DNA of 64,000 bases from Psychrobacillus sp. FSL H8-0483. GTDB taxonomy: Bacteria; Bacillota; Bacilli; Bacillales_A; Planococcaceae. Positions 26,860-36,131 of this stretch are shown one piece after another (position 1 is the stretch's first letter; every line of letters begins with the position of its first letter). A model generated the notes under the pieces. The model made no database searches and was not told the DNA's origin. It was given only the letters and a program-made list of their open reading frames with translations. The stretch is from positions 1,099,501 to 1,163,500 of the forward strand of contig NZ_CP152052.1 of NCBI RefSeq assembly GCF_038637725.1. The letters are read 5' to 3'. Made by a program: the position numbers and the translations under genes.

Positions 26860-28599
26860 TTATTTCGTTTGGATAAAAGAAAAATGAGGGGATGCACTTT
26901 TACCAAATGTAGTTAGAAGGTATCCTTCTCTTTCTTTAATAATTCCTTGCTTATAAGAATCAACACAAATAGAGATTGGAGTGACAAATGTTTGCTTAAA
27001 TAGCTCTCGTTCATTTAAACCTAATAACACAAATTCTTCACCAGCAATAGAAGGATTCTCTAATATTTGCTTGTATAATGTAGATTGTTCTTCTTTATTT
27101 ATGTCATTTTCCCACCAAGGTTTACGAGGTTGGAACTTTTGTTTAGATAAATAATCGAGTTTCATGACACTTTGGATGGTTGGTACAGAAATACTATCTA
27201 GTCCGTCTAAGAATGCAAATAATCGTGTATATAGATCTTCTAATTGATGGCCAATTTTCGACCAGTTTTTCTCTTCCCAGAACGTCCCAAATTGTTGGAA
27301 AAAGTCAAATGGTGTATCAAACACATGAGCAAATAAATATTCCAGTGTATGGTCCATTCGGTGTGCATTCCAATACTTTTCTAATACATCCTCTACCTGT
27401 TTAATGCGCAAAATATCAGTAAATGTTAACACATTATTAGAGAAAATTTCGTAAGGAGCTTGATCTACATAGACGTAACCATATTTCTCTGCTTCTACTC
27501 GGAGACCTGTACCACGAAGTAACTTTAAAAATCCTAGTTGCAATTCCTCGGGACGCATTTCAAATACTTCATTAAAAGTTCTCGTAAACGAGTCGTAATC
27601 TTCTTCAGGAAGACCTGCAATTAAGTCTAGATGCTGATCAATTTTGCCGCCACTTTTAACCATTGTTACCGTGCGTTTTAGCTTATCGAAGTTTTGTCTT
27701 CGTTTTACGAGCTCATTCGTCAAATCATTTGTGGACTGAACGCCGATTTCAAAGCGGAAAAGTCCAGCTGGAGCGTTATCATTTAAAAATTGTATTACTT
27801 CAGGTCTCATAATGTCAGCTGTAATCTCAAATTGAAATACAACTCCTGGTATATGTTCATCCATCAGAAATTGAAACATTTCCATTGCGTAGCTTCTACT
27901 GATGTTAAATGTTCTATCAACGAATTTAATTGTTTTGGCACCATTCGCCATTAAATAGCGAATATCGTCTTTTACTTTATCTCGATTAAAATATCTTACG
28001 CCAACTTCAATAGAGGACAAGCAAAATTGACACGAAAACGGGCAACCACGACTTGTTTCAATGTATGCAATTCGTTTAGAGAGATTGGGAAGATCTTCTT
28101 CAAAGCGATAGGAGGAAGGGGAATCTCTTAAATCTAACTTTGGTGGTAGCGGATTAAGCATAAATTTGTCGTCATGCACATAAGCTACTCCAGGTACATC
28201 TTTTAAAGTTTGTTTTTCATGTAGATAGTTTAGCAATTCTTTAAAAGAATGTTCTCCTTCACCAACGACAATATAATCAATTTCTTTCACTTGTCGTAGC
28301 CATACGTTTGTATCGTATGAGACTTCAGGCCCGCCTAAAACGACCGTAATGGATGGGTCTACTGTTTTTAACATCTTGATCACTTTTATCGTCTCTTCAA
28401 TGTTCCAAATATAGCAACTAAATCCAACTATATCAGGCTTTTTTTGATATAAATCAGCAACTATATTGAATGTTGGATCTTTAATGGTGTATTCAACTAT
28501 AAGGGGGGAATATTCAGGTTCTGCATAAGCCTTTAAGCAACGAAGCGCTAAATTAGTGTGAATGAACTTTGCATTCAAGGTTGTTAATATAATGTTCAT
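26860..28599 (-). CDS. B12-binding domain radical SAM protein (DUF4080-type)
   Basis: Radical S-adenosylmethionine enzyme of 579 residues. The N-terminal 1-140 form a B12-binding-like Rossmann domain (VVLGGPEVSYD, VVGEGEHSF). The radical SAM core has the cluster motif GCPFSCQFC (Cys 186, 190, 193). A C-terminal domain of about 200 residues matches the DUF4080 type. Members are widespread in Firmicutes and may methylate or rearrange an unknown substrate; the reaction is not known. A TATA-poor leader precedes it, with AAGGAGTTTAAGAAC as ribosome site. It is single, next to repeat elements. Confidence 0.85.
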   Translation of the reverse strand: MNIILTTLNAKFIHTNLALRCLKAYAEPEYSPLIVEYTIKDPTFNIVADLYQKKPDIVGFSCYIWNIEETIKVIKMLKTVDPSITVVLGGPEVSYDTNVWLRQVKEIDYIVVGEGEHSFKELLNYLHEKQTLKDVPGVAYVHDDKFMLNPLPPKLDLRDSPSSYRFEEDLPNLSKRIAYIETSRGCPFSCQFCLSSIEVGVRYFNRDKVKDDIRYLMANGAKTIKFVDRTFNISRSYAMEMFQFLMDEHIPGVVFQFEITADIMRPEVIQFLNDNAPAGLFRFEIGVQSTNDLTNELVKRRQNFDKLKRTVTMVKSGGKIDQHLDLIAGLPEEDYDSFTRTFNEVFEMRPEELQLGFLKLLRGTGLRVEAEKYGYVYVDQAPYEIFSNNVLTFTDILRIKQVEDVLEKYWNAHRMDHTLEYLFAHVFDTPFDFFQQFGTFWEEKNWSKIGHQLEDLYTRLFAFLDGLDSISVPTIQSVMKLDYLSKQKFQPRKPWWENDINKEEQSTLYKQILENPSIAGEEFVLLGLNERELFKQTFVTPISICVDSYKQGIIKEREGYLLTTFGKSASPHFSFIQTK

Positions 28600-28795
28600 G
28601 TTCTTAAACTCCTTTTTTTCGTATAACTATTGTAACAATGAAACGCATAGACGACAATATAGGTAAAAAGAATCATTTCAATATCGTAATTAATATGAAA
28701 TAATCAGAATAAATAAAATATTGAATGATTTTGTTGAAATGATTGTTGAAATTCATTTATTCATGAAACTCCTGTTGAGAGGTTTGGTGATATAG

Positions 28796-29851
28796 TTGTT
28801 AGCTGAGTATAAGTACAAGCAAAAATTTGAACATGTCTTTCAGCTTTTTTCGTGTGGGCTAATTTTAATAAATGAAAAAGGAACAATATTAGAAGCTAAT
28901 TCACATATCGAAAAAATTTTCCAAATAAGCAGAGATGAACTCCTCACGATGAATGCTTTACAGCTTTTTGAAATATTTTTAGCAACAGAAGAAAACAAAA
29001 AAGTATTAATGGAAGAATTATTTCAAAATGGATATGCAGAGCTATTTAGTGAGGTTCGAACATTTATAGGTGAATATAAGTATATCCATTTGATTGTTTC
29101 CAAACAAAATGACACAAACATTTATTTAACGGAAATATATGATGAATCGGAAAAAATGAATATGAAAAGACGTCTCGACCATACTGAATCCCTTAGCGCT
29201 CTTGGACAACTCGCTGCAAGTATTGCCCATGAAATACGTAATCCAATAACTTCCCTAAAAGGGTTTACCCAATTATTATTAAAAACAGCAACAGAAGATA
29301 GTAAACGATACTTAAACGTTATTGATGATGAAATTCAAAGAATGGAAGAAATTCTGACTGAGTTTTTACAAATTTCCAAGCCAGTTAATACAGAGTATAC
29401 TTATTTTGAAGTGCAATGGTTAATGAAGGAAGTAGTAAATTTTATGGCACCACAAGCGTTAATGCAAGGAATTGATATCGTTATACTATTAGAAATTAAT
29501 AATGGAAGTAAAATATTTGGAAATCGAAATTTATTGAAACAAGTATTTATCAATTCAATAAAAAATGCTATTGAATCGATGCCGGATGGTGGGAAAATTC
29601 GCATTAATATCAAATGTGTTGATAATAATTATATAAATGTTGAAATACACGATCAAGGCCAAGGAATTGCAGGTAATGACTTAGACAAAATCTTTGATCC
29701 ATTCTTCACTACAAAAAATACTGGGACTGGCCTAGGATTGTCTCATGTGTCCAAGGTTATAGAGGCACATGGGGGCACTATTGAAGTAAGTAGCACAGTA
29801 GGAAAAGGAACAACATTTAAATTTATCCTTCCACTACACATCGGTTCCTAA
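28796..29851 (+). CDS. Soluble PAS sensor histidine kinase
   Basis: Cytosolic kinase of 351 residues: one PAS domain (about 8-115, SCGLILINEKGTILEAN), HisKA with His 145 in HEIRNPITSLKGFTQLL, and HATPase (IKNAIESMPDGGK, DQGQGIA, GTGLGLSH). No membrane segments and no adjacent response regulator, so an orphan kinase of the Spo0F phosphorelay type (like KinA/KinE) is the likely reading. The start TTG at 28796 follows GAGAGGTTTGGTGATATAG; no ATG is better placed. Confidence 0.85.
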   Translation: MLAEYKYKQKFEHVFQLFSCGLILINEKGTILEANSHIEKIFQISRDELLTMNALQLFEIFLATEENKKVLMEELFQNGYAELFSEVRTFIGEYKYIHLIVSKQNDTNIYLTEIYDESEKMNMKRRLDHTESLSALGQLAASIAHEIRNPITSLKGFTQLLLKTATEDSKRYLNVIDDEIQRMEEILTEFLQISKPVNTEYTYFEVQWLMKEVVNFMAPQALMQGIDIVILLEINNGSKIFGNRNLLKQVFINSIKNAIESMPDGGKIRINIKCVDNNYINVEIHDQGQGIAGNDLDKIFDPFFTTKNTGTGLGLSHVSKVIEAHGGTIEVSSTVGKGTTFKFILPLHIGS

Positions 29852-29858
29852 TCCTATT

Positions 29859-29910
29859 TTGACAATATAATAGGAAGACCTATATAATAATGTTTAATGT
29901 ATTATATAGG
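29859..29910 (+). promoter_or_regulatory. SigA promoter with overlapping perfect inverted repeat (MarR operator)
   Basis: TTGACA (29859-29864), 18-base spacer, TATAAT (29883-29888). An inverted repeat CCTATATAATA (29879-29889) and TATTATATAGG (29900-29910), with a 10-base centre, covers the -10 and transcription start, just before the MarR gene. The position suggests autorepression. Confidence 0.75.
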
Positions 29911-29924
29911 TGAGGATGAAGAGA

Positions 29925-30371
29925 ATGACAATTGAACAATCGAACAGTGCCTTAAAATTATTTATTGTACTGTCACGCGCTCATAAAGTAATTCATGAAT
30001 GTACGAATCATTTTATTCAGAAAAATGGCATAAATCCAACGGAATTTGCAGTGCTAGAGCTCTTATATCATAAAGGTAAACAGCCCCTCCAACAGATTGG
30101 TAACAAAATTTTGCTGGCGAGTGGCTCTATTACTTATGTAGTAGATAAATTAGAGGGGCGTGGATATATTAGCCGCATCTCAAGTGCCACCGATCGACGT
30201 GTAACATATGCAGAAATCACTAACGAAGGAAGCAAGTTTATGGACGAGCTCTTTCCTCGTCACGAGGAACAATTAGTGGAATTAATGAATGCTTTATCAG
30301 AGGAAGAAAAAGAACAAGTAATTGCACTCTTGAAGAAGCTAGGTTTATCGATTAAAAATTTATCGTATTAA
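29925..30371 (+). CDS. yusO: MarR family transcriptional regulator (YusO-like)
   Basis: Winged-helix dimeric repressor of about 148 residues. The DNA-binding core includes NPTEFAVLELLYHKGKQPLQQIG, a recognition-helix region LLASGSITYVVDKLEGRG and the wing DRRVTYAEITNEG. It closely resembles B. subtilis YusO, which controls an MFS exporter; no such exporter follows here. The ATG at 29925 is chosen because GAGG lies 9 bases upstream; in-frame starts at 29910 and 29916 overlap that site. The palindrome at its promoter suggests autoregulation. Confidence 0.88.
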   Translation: MTIEQSNSALKLFIVLSRAHKVIHECTNHFIQKNGINPTEFAVLELLYHKGKQPLQQIGNKILLASGSITYVVDKLEGRGYISRISSATDRRVTYAEITNEGSKFMDELFPRHEEQLVELMNALSEEEKEQVIALLKKLGLSIKNLSY

Positions 30372-30372
30372 A

Positions 30373-30470
30373 ATAAGAGTCTGTTAAACAGTTTATTGGT
30401 AGAATCCGCTTGCTTTCTACGGGAGAACCGACAAGCCTCCTCGGCTGCGCGGATTCTCCCGCAAATGATA
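30373..30470. repeat. Truncated repeat D + A element
   Basis: AGTCTGTTAAAC (family D-like) followed by a short family A element (ATCCGCTTGCTTTCTACGGG ... CTCCCGCAAATGAT). The same order is seen at 18084-18170. Non-coding. Confidence 0.55.
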
Positions 30471-30503
30471 TGCTAAAAACTACACTAAAATATTTCACAA
30501 AAT

Positions 30504-30539
30504 AAAAACTTCGAGCCTTCATGAAGGCCCGAAGTTTTT
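30504..30539. terminator. Bidirectional terminator
   Basis: AAAAACTTCG (30504-30513) and CGAAGTTTTT (30530-30539) with an inner GCCTTC/GAAGGC stem. It can end the minus-strand lipoprotein gene and plus-strand transcripts from the MarR gene. Confidence 0.8.
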
Positions 30540-31134
30540 ATTTTACTTTAATTGTTTCTGCCATTTTTACAAAGGTTTCAAGTGCTGGAGATTCATTTGT
30601 ATCAAAAACAGTAAGCTTAACTATTAACCCTTCTCGTACAAATGTATAACCAGTAACTTTTCCACTAGATGTATCTATTTGAAATGCTTTAGCATCCTCA
30701 ATAGATTCATTTGTTGGAATAAGCTTTTGATCTGTAATTTCGACTACAGTCCCGCTATCATTTGATGCTTGCAAGGTATCAACTAGATTTTGTGTGACGT
30801 CTTTTAGAGTTCCATTGTTTGGGTCAAATGTTTCAATTCGCATGGATTGCAAGTCATTTTCTTGATTGAATATCAAATCTTTGTTTGGCTCTTCACTAGT
30901 TAGTTCAAAATTATCTACTACAGTGATAGAGTAGTTTTGATTTTCACTTTCTACAGTTGTTCCTAAAAGTTCTTTTTCAGGATTAGTAGGACTAACCGTT
31001 TCTTCGCTGTTCTTAGTTTCTGTTGTAGGTGCTGGCTGGTCCGTTTTTTCACTCTCCGTAGTTGTTCCACAAGCTGCAAGTACGATAGAAAGTGAAATAA
31101 TAGAAATTAGAGAATGTACTTTTTTCAATATCAT
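30538..31134 (-). CDS. Hypothetical lipoprotein
   Basis: Not recognised beyond its form: 198 residues, signal peptide with lipobox (LAAC, Cys about 22), then a Thr/Glu/Pro-rich linker (about 23-60) and a compact globular domain ending near residue 198 (ETFVKMAETIKVK). The globular part alternates beta-like segments (NYSITVVDNFELTSEE, KVTGYTFVREGLIVKLTVFD). The protein is probably tethered outside the cell membrane. It lies 42 bases downstream of a CPBP protease gene on the same strand, so co-expression is likely. Confidence 0.75.
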   Translation of the reverse strand: MILKKVHSLISIISLSIVLAACGTTTESEKTDQPAPTTETKNSEETVSPTNPEKELLGTTVESENQNYSITVVDNFELTSEEPNKDLIFNQENDLQSMRIETFDPNNGTLKDVTQNLVDTLQASNDSGTVVEITDQKLIPTNESIEDAKAFQIDTSSGKVTGYTFVREGLIVKLTVFDTNESPALETFVKMAETIKVK

Positions 31135-31176
31135 TCAACTCCTTTTTTAAATAGACGAGATGGATTCCAAAATGTT

Positions 31177-31788
31177 TCAACGAAGTGGAAGTACTAAAAA
31201 TAATAGTACTAATAGCGTAATATGGGATAATATGATAAGAGGCATACTTTTTTTCCATTCATATAAAATGCCGAAAATAATACCCGTCATGAACGCAGCA
31301 AAAATACCTAACGGAAAACCACTAAAGACGAATGAAAAACCATATAGTACAGAACTTAAAATAATGGAAAACACTGGGGAGAGCCATCTTTTCAACTGAT
31401 GTTGAATATAACCTCTCCAAAATAATTCTTCTCCAGGAGCAATGATAAGTAAAAGTAAAAGGTATTGCCATATGGCAACAGGTCCAAACTTACTTAAAAA
31501 GGCTGTCACACTCTTTGTGGACATAAATGGGGTAATATCAATAGCTTTATAACCTAAAACAAATAAAGCATATGTGATCGCTCCAAAAGCCAGCCCAAGT
31601 ATGACATAATGAGTTGTTCTTAAGCTATCTTCTATTTTAGCGTAATAGAAAGCCAATGACATGAGAAATAATACGGTAAATGTGTAGAAATACCAAAATA
31701 CTTTGTCATTTGAAAATGTTAGCCAATTAAAAGCATAGGCTAAACAAAGTGAAAGTATTAATCCGATTATTGGTATTTGACGAAACAT
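31177..31788 (-). CDS. CPBP family intramembrane metalloprotease (CAAX-protease-like)
   Basis: Membrane protein of about 203 residues with six to seven segments. The catalytic signature of the Abi/CPBP family is present: PGEELFWRGYIQ (Glu-Glu...Arg), then FVFSGFPLGIF and a late HIT motif (LSHITLLV). Such proteases process membrane proteins or peptides; bacterial members often serve self-immunity or regulation. The ATG at 31788 is preferred, with AAGGA 10 bases upstream; a GTG three codons earlier overlaps that site. The downstream lipoprotein gene may be in the same operon. Confidence 0.8.
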   Translation of the reverse strand: MFRQIPIIGLILSLCLAYAFNWLTFSNDKVFWYFYTFTVLFLMSLAFYYAKIEDSLRTTHYVILGLAFGAITYALFVLGYKAIDITPFMSTKSVTAFLSKFGPVAIWQYLLLLLIIAPGEELFWRGYIQHQLKRWLSPVFSIILSSVLYGFSFVFSGFPLGIFAAFMTGIIFGILYEWKKSMPLIILSHITLLVLLFLVLPLR

Positions 31789-31904
31789 AAAAAGCACATC
31801 CTTACTAGATTCAGAAAAAATAAAACGTCCTATGAGTTGGGGGTGGGAAAGTCTACTTCAAAGAGCTTTAGGCGGGAGAGAAGTAAAAGGTGTAATTACC
31901 AGTT

Positions 31905-31935
31905 AAAAAACCGTTCATCTAAAGGAGAGGAACGG
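31905..31935 (-). terminator. Terminator of the DUF2187 gene (minus strand)
   Basis: CCGTTCATCT (31911-31920) pairs with AGAGGAACGG (31926-31935, one mismatch); on the minus strand the stem is followed by the T run opposite 31905-31910. Confidence 0.75.
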
Positions 31936-31943
31936 CATGACGT

Positions 31944-32132
31944 TTAATCTTCGTTACTATATAATATCTTATAACGCTTATGATTGATTACCGTCTTTTC
32001 TTCTATTTCAAGCTCGTTAAAGTTCTCCATATAGGTTAAATCAACTATTACAGAGTTTTCATTAACCTTTTCAACAATACCTTGAAGTCCATCCTTAAAT
32101 TCAATAATATTACCGACTTCAGCAATTTTCAT
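31944..32132 (-). CDS. ykvS: YkvS-like DUF2187 small protein
   Basis: A 62-residue small beta protein, near identical in pattern to B. subtilis YkvS: MKIAEVGNIIEFKDG, IVEKVNENSVIVDLTYM and a final KTVINHKRYKI. The DUF2187 family has a KOW/SH3-like fold; function unknown, nucleic acid contact is only a guess. The ATG at 32132 is chosen over the in-frame ATG at 32144 because the ribosome site AAAAGGGG overlaps the earlier one. It diverges from the next gene. Confidence 0.82.
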   Translation of the reverse strand: MKIAEVGNIIEFKDGLQGIVEKVNENSVIVDLTYMENFNELEIEEKTVINHKRYKILYSNED

Positions 32133-32258
32133 AGATTGTCCCATCCCCTTTTAGAACATAATATTAATAGTTTGCCCTAAAAAAAGCTGTACGTAAAGTA
32201 TTTTAATCAAAAGTTTGGAAACTATACATCATTTGATAAATAGAAAGGAGCAGCTTGA

Positions 32259-32447
32259 GTGGATTTATTTGAAGATAAATTAAATATGCTCCAAAATGGA
32301 GAAATTAAAACGTTGGAAATTTCCAAAAATGATTTTTTGTTGTTTCGAGAAGTATTGGTCAAAAGAGAGGATTTTAAACACTTCTCTGGAAATGCATTGC
32401 AGGGTGGCCAAATAGTATATACCTATTTAAGCAAAGCGAGAAGCTGA
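32259..32447 (+). CDS. Small 62-residue protein of unknown function
   Basis: Not recognised with confidence. GTG at 32259 follows GAAAGGAGC at good spacing. The protein is acidic at the N-terminus (MDLFEDKLNML) and has a compact amphipathic pattern (LEISKNDFLLFREVLVKREDFKHF) then a Gly-rich QGGQIVYTYL. It looks like a small cytosolic protein conserved in Bacillales. It precedes a Spo0E-like gene by 94 bases. Confidence 0.6.
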   Translation: MDLFEDKLNMLQNGEIKTLEISKNDFLLFREVLVKREDFKHFSGNALQGGQIVYTYLSKARS

Positions 32448-32541
32448 TTTGTCGTCAATTGTCGATATATTCTATGTTTAAACGCTGAAGACAAAAGGTA
32501 AGCTGAGAGGAATATACATTTTGTAAAAGGGGCGATTCTTT

Positions 32542-32718
32542 ATGTTAGAATCTTTTTTAAATAAATTAGAGTATACTAGAGAAAAAATGATTCAATCCGC
32601 AATTGAAAAAGGTGTGACAAATAGAGAAACTATTCAGCTTAGTGAGGAATTGGATCATTTATTAAATGAATTTCAATCACAAGTAAAACAGCATAGCAAA
32701 TTGGATAAAGCTGAGTAG
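32542..32718 (+). CDS. Spo0E-family aspartyl-phosphate phosphatase
   Basis: A 58-residue two-helix protein starting MLESFLNKLEYTREKMIQSA. The family signature SxxLD appears as SEELDHLLNEF (about residues 34-44). Proteins of this family (Spo0E, YnzD, YisI) dephosphorylate Spo0A and delay sporulation. The ATG follows AAAGGGGCGATTCTT. It lies 21 bases before a MoxR operon, perhaps as its first gene or read through into it. Too short to have been called easily, but the motif and length are diagnostic. Confidence 0.85.
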   Translation: MLESFLNKLEYTREKMIQSAIEKGVTNRETIQLSEELDHLLNEFQSQVKQHSKLDKAE

Positions 32719-32739
32719 TTTTCAAAGGGAGAATTATAC

Positions 32740-33678
32740 ATGCTCAATATATCACTACTTCAAGATGAATTGAACAAGGCTATTGTCGGTAGGGAAAAAG
32801 AAATTAACTTTATGCTCATGGGATTATTAGTACAGGGGCATGTTCTGTTAGAAAGTGTGCCAGGCTCAGGAAAAACAATGATGGCTAAATCGTTTGCAGA
32901 TGCAATTCAAGGAGAATTTAAAAGACTCCAATTTACTCCTGATGTATTACCTTCTGATGTCACGGGCATAAGTTTTTTCCATCCACAAAAACAATCATTT
33001 ATCCTTCGAGTTGGTCCTGTGATGAGTAATATTTTACTTGCGGATGAAATTAATCGAGCTACTCCACGTACTCAATCTAGTTTGTTAGAGGCAATGGAAG
33101 AAAAACAAGTGACGATAGATGGGGAAACGATTAAGCTACTATCACCCTTTATGGTTATTGCAACACAAAATCCAGTGGAATCTCAGCAAGGAACGTTTCC
33201 TCTCCCAGCTGCACAATTAGATCGGTTTTTATTTAAACTAACAATTGATTACCCGACATTGGAAGAGGAAAGAATTATTTTACAAAAGTTCGGTCGAGCT
33301 CCTGGAGAAATTAAAACGAAAAAAATCGTTTCATTGGAACAAGTGGAAGCATGGTCAAAGGAAGTGAAAGAAGTAGTCGTTCATGAGGATATTTTAACGT
33401 ACATTATACAAATTGTGCACAAGACAAGGAGCCATCCATACATAGAGCTTGGATTGAGTAGTCGTGCATCTCTAGCATTACTACAAGCTGCAAAAGCAAG
33501 TGCATTTATTAATGGAAGAATGTATGTTACACCTGACGATGTAAAAAATGTAATAGAACCTGTATGTCTTCACCGTATGAAACTTTCTTCACAAGGAATG
33601 CTCATTCATAATTTAGCAGAAATAATGAGAGAGCTAGTTTGTGAGATTGAAGTTCCAGTTGAGGCTAATGTTCGATGA
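32740..33678 (+). CDS. MoxR-type AAA+ ATPase (operon 1)
   Basis: Cytosolic AAA+ chaperone-like ATPase of 312 residues. Walker A is ESVPGSGKTMMA, Walker B is LADEINRATPRTQ, and sensor I region IATQNPVESQQGTF is clear. MoxR proteins are thought to help assemble or activate von Willebrand A proteins. It overlaps the DUF58 gene by 4 bases (ATGA), so both are coupled. A second, separate MoxR is at 52513. Confidence 0.92.
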   Translation: MLNISLLQDELNKAIVGREKEINFMLMGLLVQGHVLLESVPGSGKTMMAKSFADAIQGEFKRLQFTPDVLPSDVTGISFFHPQKQSFILRVGPVMSNILLADEINRATPRTQSSLLEAMEEKQVTIDGETIKLLSPFMVIATQNPVESQQGTFPLPAAQLDRFLFKLTIDYPTLEEERIILQKFGRAPGEIKTKKIVSLEQVEAWSKEVKEVVVHEDILTYIIQIVHKTRSHPYIELGLSSRASLALLQAAKASAFINGRMYVTPDDVKNVIEPVCLHRMKLSSQGMLIHNLAEIMRELVCEIEVPVEANVR

Positions 33679-34853
33679 ATTGGACTCGTCAAGATCTAGG
33701 TATGAAGAATACGAGAATATATGTAGATCTTCTTGTATTCACATGTATTTTTAGTCTTTTCTTTAAACAATATCTCTTGTTATCTGTTCTTTCTTTTTTA
33801 CTAATTATTGCTCTCTTGCAAGTGTACTATTATAAAAAAGTAGGAAAAAAGTTAGAACTGATAAATGAAAAAAAGAGAGTTCGTTTAATTAAAGATTCCA
33901 CGTCTCACATTGTACTAACTTTCCAAAATAAAGGATTGCCCATTTGGAATGCAACTCTCTTAATATCATTTCAATCTGCTATAGCACCTAATGGAATTTC
34001 AAATACAACAAATGCTGGTTTTCATGAGGTAAAAGTTCCTTTCTCTATTGGCTATAAAAAGAGTGTAAAAGTAAAAATCCCAATAAAAGGTATTCGAAGA
34101 GGTCTTGCTAGGATAAAACAAATCGAGGTTCAAATCCCACATCCTTTAACGGAGGGATCGGTATGGTTGGACTTTAAGCCGTTTATATTAATGGATGCGA
34201 TTGTGTTCCCACAGATGTATACCATTGACGAAGAGTTTACTCCATCTAAATTGAAGCAAGGTCATTTAGAATTAACTTCTTCCTTATATGATGATCCTTT
34301 TTTTCCTATTGGAACAAGAGAGTATGAACCAGGAGATCAATTTCACCATATTCATTGGAAGGCTAGTGCGAAAATGCAACAGCTTCAAACCAAGGTATTT
34401 ACAAAAGTAGCAAACGTCTCCGTATTATTTCTTGTAAATGTTGTGGAGAAGTATAGAGTAGTTGAAGATTTTGAAGAAAAAATTGAGTGGCTCGCCTCTC
34501 ATATAGATGCCTGTTATAAAGAAGACATCCCCTTCTCTTTTGCAATAAATATACGTGCATATGGAAAAATCCCTTTTGTTTATTTACCAATAGGAAGTGG
34601 AGATACGCATCGCATTCAAGCATTAGAGCTTCTATCTTTATTGTCAATTAGTGATTTTTTCGTTCCATTTGAAAGGATCATTACTTACATAGAAACCCAT
34701 GAGGAGCTCCCTGTTGCGGTTTATGTTATGACACATGAGTTAGAACAGTTTTTGCCTTTACTAACTCATTGGGAGCGTCGGACAAATGTTTTGTACCGAA
34801 CGGATGTAAGTAAAGGGGGAAATTATGATACTTCACTCTACCCACCAGATTAA
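33675..34853 (+). CDS. DUF58 membrane protein (operon 1, YeaD-like)
   Basis: A 392-residue protein with two N-terminal membrane segments (about 18-55), a beta-rich part and the DUF58 block EYEPGDQFHHIHWKASAKMQQLQTKVF (about 214-240). After it comes a vWA-like region whose metal-site motif is degenerate (SVLFLVNVVEK rather than DxSxS). In B. subtilis the same order is YeaC (MoxR)-YeaD-YebA. It ends 29 bases inside the next gene. Role unknown; MoxR partner is inferred from coupling. Confidence 0.85.
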   Translation: MNWTRQDLGMKNTRIYVDLLVFTCIFSLFFKQYLLLSVLSFLLIIALLQVYYYKKVGKKLELINEKKRVRLIKDSTSHIVLTFQNKGLPIWNATLLISFQSAIAPNGISNTTNAGFHEVKVPFSIGYKKSVKVKIPIKGIRRGLARIKQIEVQIPHPLTEGSVWLDFKPFILMDAIVFPQMYTIDEEFTPSKLKQGHLELTSSLYDDPFFPIGTREYEPGDQFHHIHWKASAKMQQLQTKVFTKVANVSVLFLVNVVEKYRVVEDFEEKIEWLASHIDACYKEDIPFSFAINIRAYGKIPFVYLPIGSGDTHRIQALELLSLLSISDFFVPFERIITYIETHEELPVAVYVMTHELEQFLPLLTHWERRTNVLYRTDVSKGGNYDTSLYPPD

Positions 34854-36069
34854 TATTCAAGTCCAGTCGTTTGGAAAATATTTGCAAGATATTTGGATTC
34901 TTGCTTTGATTTTTGTATTGTTTCAAAATGGAACAACTAATGCACTCCCGTTCATCTGGATTGGACTACAATTCGTTATTGCGATTGCAGCCCAGCTAAT
35001 CTTCCATAAAACAGGACCAAATATCTTAGTACCATTTATTCTCCCTTCTTTTATCCTGTTATTCCTGTTCTTTATTGGATCTCCTTTTTGGTTATTTGGG
35101 TTAAGTGTTATTTTTTCAATTTGGCGCATTCAAGCTAGATTTAACACAATGCAAAATGAGCAAGGAAATGATAGTTTATTTACGCTATTATTTTTTGCTA
35201 CATTTTTGGTGGTACATTGTATTAATTTTTTCCTGGGATATGAAGGGTATCAATCTATTCTTTATACAGTGTTTGTAACTGGAATCGCTTTATTTGTAGG
35301 GATACGATTATTCTCTGTTTGGATAAATACGGACAAGCACAATTCCTTTACATTTGGCAAAGTATTAGGTATCTATCTTATTAGTTTAGTAAGCGTAGCA
35401 AGTTTCACTGTTTTTATTTATTTCATTGCTCCAGTTGTTCGTAAAATGATGGATGTTTTCTTTGTAGTCATAATGCGTGTAGTAGTCATACCTTTTGGAC
35501 CTTTACTAGAATATCTAGAGAATTTAATGAATAGCTTGGAAATTAGAGAACTAAAAGAAGATACACGAATACCAGTTGGAGAACAAGTTAAAATAAAGCC
35601 GAATAAAATTGTTTCGGAAGAAACTTTTTTAAACTTTCCAGTGGAATGGATAGTTTTTGGGTTAACTACTATTGTCATTCTATTTTTTGTACGCTATTTG
35701 TTGAAAAATAAACCAGAGAAATTAGAAGTAGAACGGATTAATTTTCAAAATGAAACAAATCAAATGATCAATTCGGAAGAGAATCAACAAAGTCAACAAA
35801 GCTCATTATATAAAGTAGAAGCTTCCCTATTAAGAGAAAAGTATTTGCAATTTGAATTAGAAGCGCAGCGATTTAAATTGGATAGAAATAAAAGCGAAAC
35901 TGTTAGAGAATGGTTTAAAAGAATGGACTGGCTAGTAGAGGATAAATTTTTTTATATATACGAGGAAGTTAGGTATGGGGGACAATTAATAGAAAATACA
36001 AAAGCTGATATGTTTATAAAAAACCTAGAGGAAATAAAAAAATATTATTTTGTTGAAAAAAATGTTTAA
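34825..36069 (+). CDS. Membrane protein with DUF4129-like C-terminus, lacking the transglutaminase core
   Basis: A 414-residue protein in the place of YebA (transglutaminase-type). The N-terminal 240 residues carry six to seven membrane segments, then one more at about 270-290. The soluble C-terminus (about 330-410, TVREWFKRMDWLVEDKFFY, YEEVRYGG) is like DUF4129. No Cys-His-Asp transglutaminase domain is present, so it is shorter than the usual ~730 residue relatives. The gene overlaps DUF58 by 29 bases. Confidence 0.75.
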   Translation: MILHSTHQINIQVQSFGKYLQDIWILALIFVLFQNGTTNALPFIWIGLQFVIAIAAQLIFHKTGPNILVPFILPSFILLFLFFIGSPFWLFGLSVIFSIWRIQARFNTMQNEQGNDSLFTLLFFATFLVVHCINFFLGYEGYQSILYTVFVTGIALFVGIRLFSVWINTDKHNSFTFGKVLGIYLISLVSVASFTVFIYFIAPVVRKMMDVFFVVIMRVVVIPFGPLLEYLENLMNSLEIRELKEDTRIPVGEQVKIKPNKIVSEETFLNFPVEWIVFGLTTIVILFFVRYLLKNKPEKLEVERINFQNETNQMINSEENQQSQQSSLYKVEASLLREKYLQFELEAQRFKLDRNKSETVREWFKRMDWLVEDKFFYIYEEVRYGGQLIENTKADMFIKNLEEIKKYYFVEKNV

Positions 36070-36131
36070 AAAAAAGATAGCCGGGCATAATAATAAAGAA
36101 CACAGCAACATTCTCATTTCCCCCTTTTTAA

